Assembly: GCA_946811695.1 (NCBI GenBank)
Contig: OX328124.1
Span: 62,374,770-62,438,769, forward strand
DNA from: Gonocerus acuteangulatus
Lineage: Eukaryota; Arthropoda; Insecta; Hemiptera; Coreidae
Direction: 5' to 3'
DNA length: 64,000 nt
Below are positions 40,997 through 51,590 of the stretch, in pieces. The translations under genes and the position numbers were made by a program. Numbering within the stretch: position 1 is the stretch's first letter; each line of letters opens with the position of its first letter. The notes beneath the pieces were generated by a model. The model made no database searches. It saw nothing but the letters and a program-made list of their open reading frames with translations, and was not told where the DNA came from.

Positions 40997-41847
40997 ATGT
41001 TTAAACGGACCTTCCAAGGGCCACAAGAGAGCAGCGGTTGTACTCTCTCTAAAGTCCGTTACCTTTCCGGCGGCCGATTCACCGGGTTTGGTGGCACAGC
41101 CTTCCGTAGTCTCGGTACTTTCATAGCTTTGCGGTCTCGGCACTTGACACTACTGCTTTCCGGGGTATTTTTAAAATGGAGATCTGAGTTATAACTACCC
41201 GGGTCTACAGATTCTGAATGATTCGAGTCTGCCTGGTCTAAGAATTTCGCAGGCATACTGAACCAGCGATGATCAGTGTAATAGCTTTGCAACTCACTCT
41301 CAGACGGTTGGCTTACCTCCGCTGCCTAGTCTTCTTGCGGTAACTGTACCCTAGTGTCACTCTTGCTGTTCTGCTGTTCAATTACCATAGTTAGTTGTTT
41401 CAGCTCCTTAAGAGGCTGCTCGATGACTTTAGGTGGCTGGCTAATCTCGGTAGACAGCTGGTCGGTCGCTGTAATTGGCTGCTCAGTATGAGAAGTTGGC
41501 TGCTCAGTCTGTGAAGCTGGCTGCTCAGTCTGTGTAGTTGGCTGCTCAGTCTGTGAAGTTGGCTGCTCAGTCTGTGTAGTTGGCAGCTCAGTCTGTGTAG
41601 TTGGCAGCTCAGTCTGTGTAGTTGGCTGCTCAGGCTGTGTAGTGGGCTGCTCGATCTCCGCAGTCATTCGTTCGATGTCCGAAGTCGGCTGCTCGAGATC
41701 CGTAACATGCTGTCCCGTCAGAGTAGTCGGCTTCTCGATGTCTGTGATCAGTTGCTCGGAGACAGTCAACTGCTTGTGGTTTGTAGTCAGCTCCTCGGGC
41801 TCAGAACTCCGCTGTTCAATCGCTGAAATTGGCTGGGTTATTCGCAC
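40997..41847 (-). pseudogene. heptapeptide-repeat reading frame after gag
   Basis: Overlaps the end of the gag fragment in another frame. Residues from about 65 to 115 repeat TTQTEQP with Ser/Leu variants, encoded by a 21-bp minisatellite at about 41490-41640. The frame meets a stop at 41326-41328 and continues in the same frame to about 41060 with no domain I recognise. It may be the end of a polyprotein joined to gag by internal deletion, or a low-complexity spacer. I assign no function. Confidence 0.4.
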
Positions 41848-42115
41848 GGCTCTGTAGGTTCGGTTGGGGCTGGAGGACGGCTGAGCATGATGGGGGCTCG
41901 GCGATTGCCACCATTATGTCCGCAGTGGCCGTAAGGGTTTCGATGTCGGTCGATGGGTTGGCGGCCAGGAGTTCTTGTATTCCCTGGGGAAGGGCTTTGA
42001 GCCAGAGCGATGTGAGGGCCTCCGTGCTTACTAGTTGTCCCCTGAGCCATTTCATGCGCCTGTAGAGCTGTGAGGGGTCTGATCCCCGAGACAGAGTTAA
42101 CTAGTTTCTGCATTT
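41816..42115 (-). pseudogene. gag fragment of a Ty3/Gypsy-type retrotransposon
   Basis: After a frameshift at about 42075, the minus-strand frame reads SQLYRRMKWLRGQ, then LTSLWLKALPQGIQELLAA and IETLTATADIMVAI. This pattern (rrM..L, LW...LP..vq..L, l..lA..ADki) is that of the capsid C-terminal region of insect Ty3/Gypsy Gag. The N terminus and any zinc knuckle are missing. Gag would assemble particles around the RNA. This remnant of about 90 residues cannot. Confidence 0.6.
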
Positions 42116-42515
42116 TGACCGCCGATGGGTGTCCCGGTAAGGGCGCTTCCTTGAACCTGGGGGATATCGACTAGGTACTTGGCCTTAGCTGTTCCACTGA
42201 GTCGGGGAGAAGGTGTTCGGTACTGAGCCGTAGCCGTTCCTCGAAGCGGGAGTGAGAGGAGTGAGGAAATGAATAAGCATACTAGGTTACGAGAGTTGGG
42301 GGGAGTAGGAGTCGGGAGTGTAGTGACTGGAGGCTGGCTTGACCACTGGGTACTTCGAGGCGGCGGCTTCGTACTTTGTCCCGAGCGAGAGGTAGAGCAG
42401 GTAGCTAGGCCTTGCTGGAGCGCCGGTTGCTTGGTCCTGAGTGCATGGCTGGCTGGAGTCTTGAGAGAGCTGTTAGTGTGTCCTTGAGAGAGCGCCGGAG
42501 TAGAATGAGCTCTGG

Positions 42516-42516
<1 letters not shown>

Positions 42517-42551
<35 letters not shown>

Positions 42552-42583
42552 CCACCCTCCCAAATTTATTATATGTACATAGA
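42517..42583 (-). mobile_element. 67-bp poly(A) retro-insertion inside the LTR
   Basis: Target-site duplication GAGCTCTGGC at 42507-42516 and 42584-42593. The insert is a T run of about 34 (poly(A) on the minus strand) and about 33 bp of unique sequence, an extreme 5' truncation of some transcript. Confidence 0.75.
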
Positions 42584-42740
42584 GAGCTCTGGCCAGCAGG
42601 AACGCCCCTTCATAGGTCGAGGTCGGGGTGCCTCGGTCAAAGTCGGGAATGCTCGGCCAAGCGCTCGTTCCTATTGGCTGTTCCCGGATGCTTCTCATTG
42701 GTCCAGCGGTGGTCGCCTGTCCAATCATTACATCTCCACA

Positions 42741-44671
42741 AGTTTTACCGTACATTTTTCTAGGGATATGTTCAAAAACTGGCCCTGAGTTTCTGAAAGT
42801 CTAAAGTAAAAAGTATGTATTTTTCTGCAAGAGAGCACATTATAATGTTTAATACATGAGAATGAAAATTTATTATTAAGAAACATAACTAGAAAGTTCA
42901 TAGAAATGTTTTGGGTTCCAGATAGAGGTGGCTGCAAGAGAAGTAAACGATAACGAATTTTGAAACCGATAACAAATATTAGAGCTGGGCATTTGTTTCA
43001 CAACATACTATTTTAAAAATAAAAATGATAAATTTCAGGCAAATACTAGGTATTTCTTTTTTTTTTTCTTTTTTTAATTTTACGAAAATTAGTAACATGT
43101 TTTTCTAACCCAGAAAAAGACACATGCAACTGAAGGCGTGAATTATTAAAATTCACAATTTATTTTGCAACAACATGGAATGGGTAATGGGAATTATGTG
43201 TAAAATGTGGGAGTGGCTGAGTATATTACTGATATACTGAATATATTACACAATCAAATATGAATTGAATTTCCAATTTGAGGAGGTATAATTTAACCCG
43301 AGTATGGTTTGTAGAGGAGATTCAACCAAAGTGTCTAATTGATGAGGTAGTCGTGAGGCGTTGGAGCAGTTAATGTGCCTCGGGGGGAGTAATATTGGTC
43401 TAACTAAATATTCTCTTGTATTAGCCATTTCAAGGACTACGCTGTTTAAGTCTTTTACATGTGTGATCTAATGTTAGATCAGTAAACCGTGCATTCAAGG
43501 GAGGGCTAATGTTGCAACGATACTCACAATATTACACCAGAAACTAATGATACTCATTATTATGAAAATAAGCAAAATAGGCCAATTGGTATAAGATACT
43601 GAAACCCACCAATCCAGACCAAATTATTCATGCGCTCCTACCGCAAGTAATTCATCTTTAGATGCTAGGAAATTTCTAAGATATTGATAAGTATGTAAAT
43701 ATACTCAAAAAGAACAAATCCAGATAATGTGAGATATGGAATAAATATAAAGTAACAATACATTTATCTGGGGTCGAAATATTTAGCAATAGGAACCTGT
43801 TTAACAGTTAAATAAACAATTGTTTTCTTATGTCATATAAAACACTGTTAAAATACTATTCTACAAATGTTTTCCTGAAAACTGAAATTAATATTTTAAA
43901 CAAAAAACCTTTTTATACTACTTAATACAATCAATCGAAAATAATGTTTAATTAATTAGTGCCAAAACAAGCAATAGTGATGATGTTTTTGGGTGTTATC
44001 ATAATAACAAATTGTAGTAGCGGTCTTAAAAAAGATTGTGGCCATTTTACGCAGCTCCAGTGGAAAATATGTTTTTAAGCGAAACCGAGTATGGTAACAT
44101 TCTGTAATTAAAAACAGAATTGACTAATTATTTTTATAAAATGATTTTAGCAGCTTATAAATGAAACTAAATATATTCCAATTTAAAAAGAAAGAAACTT
44201 TCTGGGCATTACTGTTATCTGTATTTTCTATAATTTCATCTCTCAAAAAGTATTGTAAAAATCAACGAGCTTCACTAAGGCTGTCTATTAGATCACTCTT
44301 CAAAATACCAAAATAACAAATTTTTGCTAGGCCAAGAAGTTATTGTGTTAACAATAATTCTGTTGTCAACGCTTGGAAAATACTAGATGAATTATATGTT
44401 AGTATCTATTTCTCTATTGAAATAAAGATAATACTAAATATAATAATAATTTAAAAGGTTAAACTTCTAGAAAATACAACTAGACATTGTTTATACAGAA
44501 TTATTTAAAAATCTTCTTTTAACTGATTCATTTATGTCTTTCAATATAAAAAAAAATTACCGAATTGATAACTAATGAAGAACAAATATAAAACAAATCC
44601 TTCAAGTTCTTGTTTTCGTTTACTATGGTGCTTGTACATGGCCTCTAAACAAATATATGTGATAACAACGT
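42741..44671. other. AT-rich spacer
   Basis: No gene, RNA or element ends recognised. Confidence 0.5.
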
Positions 44672-44846
44672 GCCAACAGCAGAATGCACCAGTTCCCGTT
44701 GATCACCGAAGTTAAGCAACGTCGGGCGTGGTCAGTACCTGAATGGGTGACTGACCATGTGCTGTTGGCATTAAAAGGGTGGTAACCTGTAGATAGCCCG
44801 GCGCTAATAGCCAAATAGTTGATGCGCCGTCAAAGGGGGGGGGGGG
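44672..44846 (+). mobile_element. 5S-rRNA-derived SINE (SINE3-type)
   Basis: 44672-44770 resembles arthropod 5S rRNA (GATCACCGAAGTTAAGCAAC, GTCGGGCGTGG, TACCTGAATGGGTGAC, GTGCTGTTGGCA) with a deletion near its 5' end. It continues into a non-5S body (GGGTGGTAACCTGTAGATAG) and the shared tail hairpin CGGCGCTAATAGCC ... GATGCGCCG, then a G run instead of poly(A). The extra 3' body shows it is a SINE, not a 5S gene. No clear target duplication. Confidence 0.85.
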
Positions 44847-44960
44847 ACAACAAGGATTATTGACTAGTGCTAATGATCCTAGCAGTCGATCACCAAAAAA
44901 AGATAGTAATTTACAAAATAAGGACTAAAACAATCTAAAAATAGCGTAGAGGGTAGATTT

Positions 44961-45354
44961 ATATCTGTACACCGAGGTAAAAGACACCAAGTCACATGTT
45001 TGTAATTGTTCAGAAGAGCAAAATTTCAACAACTTTGAACTATATAAATTTGTTTCTTCGGTGTTCTTTTATAAACAGTTTAAAGAATTTGTTTCACATT
45101 TTATTGACATTGATAGCTAATTGGAAGTATTGATCATAGTCAAACAAAACGAAGTCTTCCAGATGGTGCCTTTTACCTCAAATAAAAACGGACATGACTT
45201 TATTTTCACTGTCTTATTTTCGTAATTTTTGAAGACAGGACATACTGCTCTATTTCATTATATGGATAGAAAAATCCACATTAACAACCTTTTTTTAAGC
45301 CAATTTAATAAAAAAAATGGACACGGTGTCCTTTACCTTGGGGTACAGATATAG
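44961..45354. mobile_element. MITE of about 390 bp with 27-bp TIRs
   Basis: The left end TATATCTGTACACCGAGG and right end CCTTGGGGTACAGATATA are inverted repeats continuing through GGTAAARGACACC. A third copy of the GGTGCCTTTTACCTC motif lies inside at about 45163-45178. TA at the ends suggests the Tc1/mariner/pogo superfamily. Non-coding. Confidence 0.65.
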
Positions 45355-45773
45355 TCGCTATTAATTCTCAAGGATCCATAAAAGAAATTTGTAATATACC
45401 ATAACTAAGACTAGAATCTATGATAACGGTAATTAATTAATTGACACATTCGAAATAGCGAACGCCAAAAAGGAAGGGCCAATGAGCCGAAAAGAAGTTT
45501 ATGATAAATATTCTTATGTTCTAGAAACATTTATTGAATCAGTACACGAAGATACATGATTGAAATATTAGGTTTGAAAAATTCGGTACTGTTGGTAATA
45601 CTGATGCATCTGTACAAAATCCAGAGAAACAATTAAATACATCTTATTTTTATTTACTTTATGTTTTATTTTGTATTTTGAGCTTTTTGATTTTATGTGT
45701 AGATGATTCTTAGAAGGAATCTGTAAATTTGATATTATTACTAGATTTACATTACAAATTATATAACAATTAT
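45355..45773. other. AT-rich spacer
   Basis: No feature recognised. Confidence 0.45.
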
Positions 45774-45786
45774 ATGTATCTCATTA

Positions 45787-45907
45787 GGTCTCCCCGTTGT
45801 CTATTGGTTAACGCCTTGGATTTTCATGCGGGAGATGGGGGTTCAAGTCCAACCTACTTACCAACATTTTTCAGGACCGGTTCACAAAATTCCCTGCTGC
45901 AACATGG
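45787..45907 (+). mobile_element. tRNA-derived SINE, 3'-shortened
   Basis: Target-site duplication ATGTATCTCATTA at 45774-45786 and 45908-45920. Head GGTCTCCCCGTTGTCTATTG with B-box-like GGTTCAAGTCC, ending near CTGCAACATGG without the tail hairpin or poly(A). It may have primed internally or be a diverged subfamily. Confidence 0.8.
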
Positions 45908-46170
45908 ATGTATCTCATTACAAGATGTATAGGTAGTTACAAATTCTTATAAAATGAAAATATGTGATACAAAAAAATTGTATATTTGTAACTGAAATGT
46001 AATAAAAGAAAAAAAAATGTATGTTATAGGCAAAGCATGAAATATACGAAATTAACTCTATAAGTATTCATTCAGTATTCAAGTATTCAAATGACCCTTA
46101 GCTCAAATATATATAACTGGCGAATAAGGCGGAAGGTCAATAAAATATCGCCACACACTTTTTTAACAGG

Positions 46171-46690
46171 GATAGGTTAGAGAAATATGAAAGTCCATAC
46201 AATAAACACATTTTTGATCAATTTAGTAAAAAGGTGAAACGTTTCCTTAAAGACCAGAATTCAGAACCAGCCCGTTATTTGTCCTTCAATTTTAATCCCG
46301 TAATATCAAACAAAATCGGACATATTTGTAAAGGGATCGGAAAGATCGCCTGGAAGTATGATAACAAAATTAAAAATAGTTTCAGTTATATTTAGGACCG
46401 AGTGAAATTAAAGGAAACTAAGTACAATATATACAAAATTGCCTGTAATAGCTGTGGTGAAGCATACATAGGGGAATCGGAACAGCTACTTGGAAAACCT
46501 ATTAAACAACATGCTCAAAATATTGATAATGGAGAAAACAAAACGGCGTTGGCTTATCATGCTATAAAATATGGTCATGAATTTGATTTTGAAAACATCA
46601 GAATATTAGGGAAAGAAAGAAATAGAATGAAAAGAAAGATTTAAAGAAAACATACACATCATTAAAAACAGGAAAAAAGTGATAAAAAAA
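46171..46690 (+). pseudogene. PLE C-terminal protein with GIY-YIG endonuclease
   Basis: The frame runs from RLEKYESPYNKHIFDQF through a linker (NKIGHICKGIGKIAWKY) to an in-frame TAG at 46393-46395. It continues as YNIYKIACNSCGEAYIGESE, the GIY-YIG motif with a CxxC pair, then LAYHAIKYGHEFDFENIRIL and KERNRMKR. A frameshift at about 46640 restores KENIHIIKNRKK. This is the usual C-terminal endonuclease of Penelope-like elements, which nicks target DNA for primed reverse transcription. The GIY Gly is replaced (NIY for GIY). The RT domain is absent. Confidence 0.82.
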
Positions 46691-46929
46691 AACGGAAATA
46701 CACCATCTTAATAATATTTTCATTAATTTATTTGATAAAAAATAGGAAAATTAGTATTATAGGACTATATTTCATCTGGAAATTAAAATCAAATTTAAAT
46801 TTATGACGGATCGATTATCGATCAGCTGACTATTTGACACCATATTCAGTCAATGACCAGTCTAGACGAGGCCCTGCTAGTGGAAGGTTCCATTCCTCAG
46901 GTTGAGGCTGAATTTAATGTTTAAGAGTG

Positions 46930-46973
46930 TTCCCCTGAAGAGGCACCAAAACGGGTGCGAAACATGTAGGGAA
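46930..46973 (+). ncRNA. hammerhead ribozyme motif (type I) in PLE
   Basis: Stem I TTCCC (46930-46934) pairs with GGGAA (46969-46973). Core CTGAAGA (46935-46941) fits CUGANGA. Stem II GCACC (46943-46947) pairs with GGTGC (46954-46958), with G46942 unpaired. GAAA is at 46959-46962. A minimal stem III CATG is followed by the cleavage-type UA (46967-46968). Very short stem III is typical of PLE hammerheads, which may need dimers to be stable. All core bases are present. Confidence 0.72.
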
Positions 46974-47034
46974 GATAAATAAAAAGTGTGTGGCGATATT
47001 TTATTGACCTTCCGCCTTATCGCCAGTTATATAT

Positions 47035-47458
47035 AACTCTACAAGGTTACTACAGAGAGGGAATAGAGAAATATTAAATGCTCAAGGAAAGCCTTTTTCA
47101 GATATTTTAGGGGTTAAAGACTATTATCAATAATAATTTCTACTAAGTTGTCTAAAGAAGTACCTATTTTTCATAATAAATAGCTATTATCAAGAAAAGG
47201 ATGAACCATTCCCTCCGGAAGAACCTGTTAAATCTTGCAAACCCAGTTTATCGTACGGGTATGAAACCATAAGTCTTTCTTAATCACACTATTCCAGGAT
47301 CTAAAAGCAAACATTTTGCAATTTATAAACCTATCTGGACCAAAAATAGTAGGAAATGGAATTTTCCATTGTATTTATGTCATTAGGAATAGAACATTCT
47401 AAATTCCTAAAGGCCGAATTAAAAATCAATAATAGTCAATTTTGCACCAGTCTATAAT

Positions 47459-47514
<56 letters not shown>

Positions 47515-48376
47515 AATAAAAAATTCTGGAAAAATAATGAACACCTGTTTATCTAGTTTTCTTTCAAAAATTATATTATTATAAAAAACCTCTGTGGAAT
47601 TCTTTACATAGTCTAAGGTAATTCTTCTCAATTTTATTTTAAGGTAATTTTTATTCTCCTCTCAGTAGTTTTCTTGTTTTAGAAAGCGTATGATGGTATT
47701 CAAATGCGACATTCCTTAGAACACTTCGTCACGAACTTTTTGAATTATCTGACTGAAAAGTCCCAGAGATCCGAGATAACCCCCATTGTACACATTTATA
47801 TCCACTCTTCGTTTTAATGACAATTCTAATAAGTTTTCATTTCAATATTATAATATTTTTTAATTTTAATATAAATGTATTTAGATATCATTTTATATAA
47901 AAAAATATTCTTGGCTAAAGTACTGCTACAATCCTGATTATCTAAACTGAAAAAAGTCCCTCTCCCAAAGATATATTGACAAAAATATTCATTCTTCTGA
48001 GCAAAATACACATATATGTGCATGCATAACAAATATGTGTGCGTATATGTCACATATATTATCAAAAAATGTATTACTGAACTGTAAATAAATCTGTGAA
48101 TAATGTTTAGAAGCACTAATTATTAATTTTCAAGCTGCAAAGTACTATCTACAACGGATCACAGTACTGTATTATATTTTAATCGTAAAAGATGTGGAGC
48201 AGAGATTAAATAAATAAATACATTTTTTTTTACAACCGACTGTTTTAATTGCTAAGCATTTGAAAATTCTGTAGTGATAAAACCTGATTCGAATAAATTC
48301 AACATATATTTAGCAAGGTATGCACACGTTGCAACGAGGATCTTACAGGGAAATACATACTAATAGACTTGTAGAC
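47035..48376. other. AT-rich spacer with a long A run
   Basis: A run of about 53 A at 47461-47513 could be the tail of an unidentified retro-insertion. No head or target duplication was found. No gene recognised. Confidence 0.45.
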
Positions 48377-48379
48377 TAA

Positions 48380-48528
48380 TGCCCGGTGCACACTGAAGAA
48401 ACTGGTTTCATGAAACTCAAGTTACTGCGCACTCATGAAACTCTGTGTTTAGCAACCTATGGTTTTCTATCAACGGTTGCAAGCAGCCTGAGTTTCAAGA
48501 AACCAGTTTCTTCAGTGTGCACCGGGCC
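48380..48528. mobile_element. PIF/Harbinger-like MITE
   Basis: About 30-bp inverted ends (GCCCGGTGCACACTGAAGAA) flanked by TAA at 48377-48379 and 48529-48531, the 3-bp target preference of PIF/Harbinger elements. The 149-bp interior is itself foldback-like (ATGAAACT repeats). Non-coding. Confidence 0.8.
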
Positions 48529-48531
48529 TAA

Positions 48532-50639
48532 GAGACAACTTCCAAGTACCATATAACTTACTTGACTTATTATCACCAGGTAGCTCTTACATCTAAACTA
48601 TATTCCAATATTTAAAGACAGGCGAAAATTGCTCTAAAATTTAATAAAACCTCTAAACTTTTAATATACTTGTTCATAATTAAAGTCTTACACAAATAAT
48701 CAAGCATTAAATTGGATTTCTCCAGGACAAAAGTAAAAATAGTATTTGTATTAATTATTTTGAGGTATTTGTTTTTTTTTTTAATATTTTATCATAAATA
48801 TGCTTTAGCGATGACTAAACTGAGAAAAAAACACGTTACAAAAAGTGTCACAAGAAAGTGTCCGCTGACGTTCGCACATGCGCGGTGGCCATGAACAAAA
48901 AGAAGTCTGTATGTTATTCATTACATAGGTTTGTCGGGAGGACCTAAAGCATATTTATGTTCCTGAATTTGAGCAGCAGGCTCTAAACGAAATTTTCATA
49001 TTTTGTTTTCATTTTTTTTTAATACTTAATTTTTTGGACCGGGACAGAAAAAAAAACCCGTTATATTTCTTAACTAAAGCTAATTTTTATTGATAATATC
49101 CCCAGATAAAAAAATAAAAAATGTTAAGTACATATGATTTACTTATACAAACAGGCGCAAGCGATTGGATACATACATACAAATAGAGTAAGATAGATTG
49201 ACATAGAGAGAAATAGAGGGAACGAGAGATCCCATCAACGAAAAGCAATTAACTAACTTATTCCCTTCAATTTAGTTCGCTGTGAACGGTTAATCGTCAA
49301 AACATCACATGAACATGTAAAGTGCCATTATGGTATTCATAAAAAAATATGTTTATATATTTATGAAAAATATTATATTTACATAAAACTAATAAAAAAC
49401 AAAAATAAAGGCAATTCTTTACCTTTTTATGCAGTAGACAATTTATCAATCAGTCCTACTTAAAATGGCATTGAGCAGTACTCATGATGATAATCAAGTC
49501 AAACATTCGGGTGCATTAACAAGGTAATAACCATTAAAAAAATTATACATCCTTATATGGATAACCGAAAGTATAAAAACGAACGGAGAGGGCTGAGTAT
49601 ATGAGAAATAGGAGATAAGACTGATAAGATGACAAGAGAGAAGGTGATGAAGAGCAGAGAATGGCCATGCAGAGGGAATGAAATGTCAAGCATACACTGA
49701 CAGCTTTGCCTATTCCAAAAGCTCTTCTTCAGCTACCACCTAGCTCAGCACTTTTATACATTTCAGTCTCTTCCTACTCAACTTCCTTCCTCGCCTGGTA
49801 ATACAGCGTATAGGCCTTTTATACCCTTAGCTATTGTCCAAGGTACAATTCATATATATGTACAGGGTGTCCTGCATTGAGATGTCATAACTTTAAGGGT
49901 TTATTCTACACCTCATTTGTCATTTGTAGTTCAGGGACGCAGAAATGAGCGTTCTACCTCGACATGTAGCAGAGCTATTAAAACATTTGTCTATTTTCAA
50001 AACTATTAGGTTTTTAGATGAAAAGCTGTGTTTTCCGGATTTCTGGTTTATTTATCTTAAATGATGATAACACTTTTAGAATCTACGTTGAATTTCCAAT
50101 AAGAAACATCCGTTATTGAAATGATGCCATGTAAATTAAGAGCTATACTAAGAGCCATAAAGATGTGAACCATTGTTATTAGTGTTTTCTTAACTTATTC
50201 AATATTTTCTTAATCAGCGGTTTGCCTCCGCCTCAAAAGTTGCCTTATTTAATAAGCTTTAAAATGGTACCCTGTTGTCTCAGAAACAAAAATTATTTGT
50301 CTGTTTTTTCTGATTTCTAAATCAAAACCAATAAATTTGCTGTAGCTTGAATAAGCCAATCTGAGCACATTATTTAATTTCACTCGGATATGGTGATGTC
50401 TCATCATTCCAACATTAGGTACACACACGTTTTGCTCCGATTAAGGATTAGAGGACACTTTCAGTCCAGGCAACGAATGAAAAGAAACAACCAACGCACA
50501 GACATTACCATATGATGAGACATCACCATATATTTCACGCGAATATGGTGATGTCTCACCATGTGTATGTTTTTATTATATAATTATTTCTTAAAAATAG
50601 TTGTTTTTTTTCTTAAATTTATTTCTAAATCCCAGTAAT
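48532..50639. other. AT-rich spacer with a mariner-type end and foldback repeat
   Basis: At 49862 CAGGGTGTCCTGCATTGAGA follows TA and looks like a DNA-transposon end, but no opposite end was found. A foldback repeat lies at 50387-50565. Otherwise no feature. Confidence 0.45.
50387..50565. repeat. foldback repeat, three copies of a 20-bp word
   Basis: ATATGGTGATGTCTCATCAT at about 50387, its inverse ATGATGAGACATCACCATAT at about 50511-50530, and again ATATGGTGATGTCTCACCAT at about 50544. It may be a small foldback transposon. Confidence 0.65.
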
Positions 50640-51230
<591 letters not shown>

Positions 51231-51298
51231 ATAGTCGACCGCTAAGATTTTGAATCATCGGATTTCGGTCATGTGTTTGAATAAAAACTACATTTTAT

Positions 51299-51590
51299 AA
51301 CTAGCTAGCTGTTACCCGGCGTGCCATGCTACACCTGCTTTCTTCATCTAGAAAATCAAAAATAAATAAGAAACCAAATAATTAATATTAAAATCTAATA
51401 ACGCAAATCTGTAACTGTTCCTGTAGTCCTAGACTATTTCAAGTTAGCCTTCGACACTCCCCGGATCAAGATCTACCTGCGTGCCAAGTTTGGCCAAAAT
51501 CAGTGGAAATTTTTCAATTGAGTTTTATTTTGAGTTGTGTCACTTAAGAAATACTAGTGCGATATATAAAGGATCAATAAACATTTGACA
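51299..51590 (+). repeat. ACTAGCTGTTACCCGGC-type interspersed repeat
   Basis: Begins AACTAGCTAGCTGTTACCCG and contains GTGCCAAGTTTGGCCAAAAT near 51480-51500, then TATATAAAGGATC. This arrangement is frequent in arthropod Helitron-like non-autonomous elements. The ACTAGCTG start also occurs at the Helitron end at 63171. Ends not proven. Confidence 0.5.

Larger units (their letters stand above)
40719..42732 (-). mobile_element. LTR retrotransposon relic, internally deleted
   Basis: A GC-richer island with direct repeats of about 186 bp at 40719-40905 and 42130-42314. On the minus strand these can be the 3' parts of LTRs ending GGGACA. The right LTR would run 42732 to 42130, starting TGTAATGATTGG, with ATTGG/CCAAT boxes near its start, and gag remains follow it. 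The left copy is only partial, no target duplication matches (ACTG versus TCTC) and no standard primer-binding site is seen. The element type is therefore probable, not proven. Confidence 0.55.
46109..47034 (+). mobile_element. Penelope-like retroelement, 5'-truncated
   Basis: Arms of about 55 bp at 46109-46164 and 46979-47034 are inverted copies (AACTGGCG..TAAGGCGGAAGG and GGTCAATAAAATATCGCCAC). Between them lie a PLE coding end with a GIY-YIG domain and, in the 3' region, a hammerhead motif. Inverted pseudo-LTRs and hammerheads are known features of Penelope-like elements. The reverse transcriptase is missing. Confidence 0.8.

Noticed and set aside
42097..42755. Lys-run proteins at 42.1-42.8 kb
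   Set aside because: Poly-Lys comes from the poly(A) insertion at 42517-42583; the rest is LTR sequence.
44672..44770. 5S rRNA gene
   Set aside because: Deleted near the 5' end and continuous with a SINE body and tail hairpin.
49862..50040. Complete mariner element
   Set aside because: Only one end (TACAGGGTG) is visible, with no transposase motif or opposite end.
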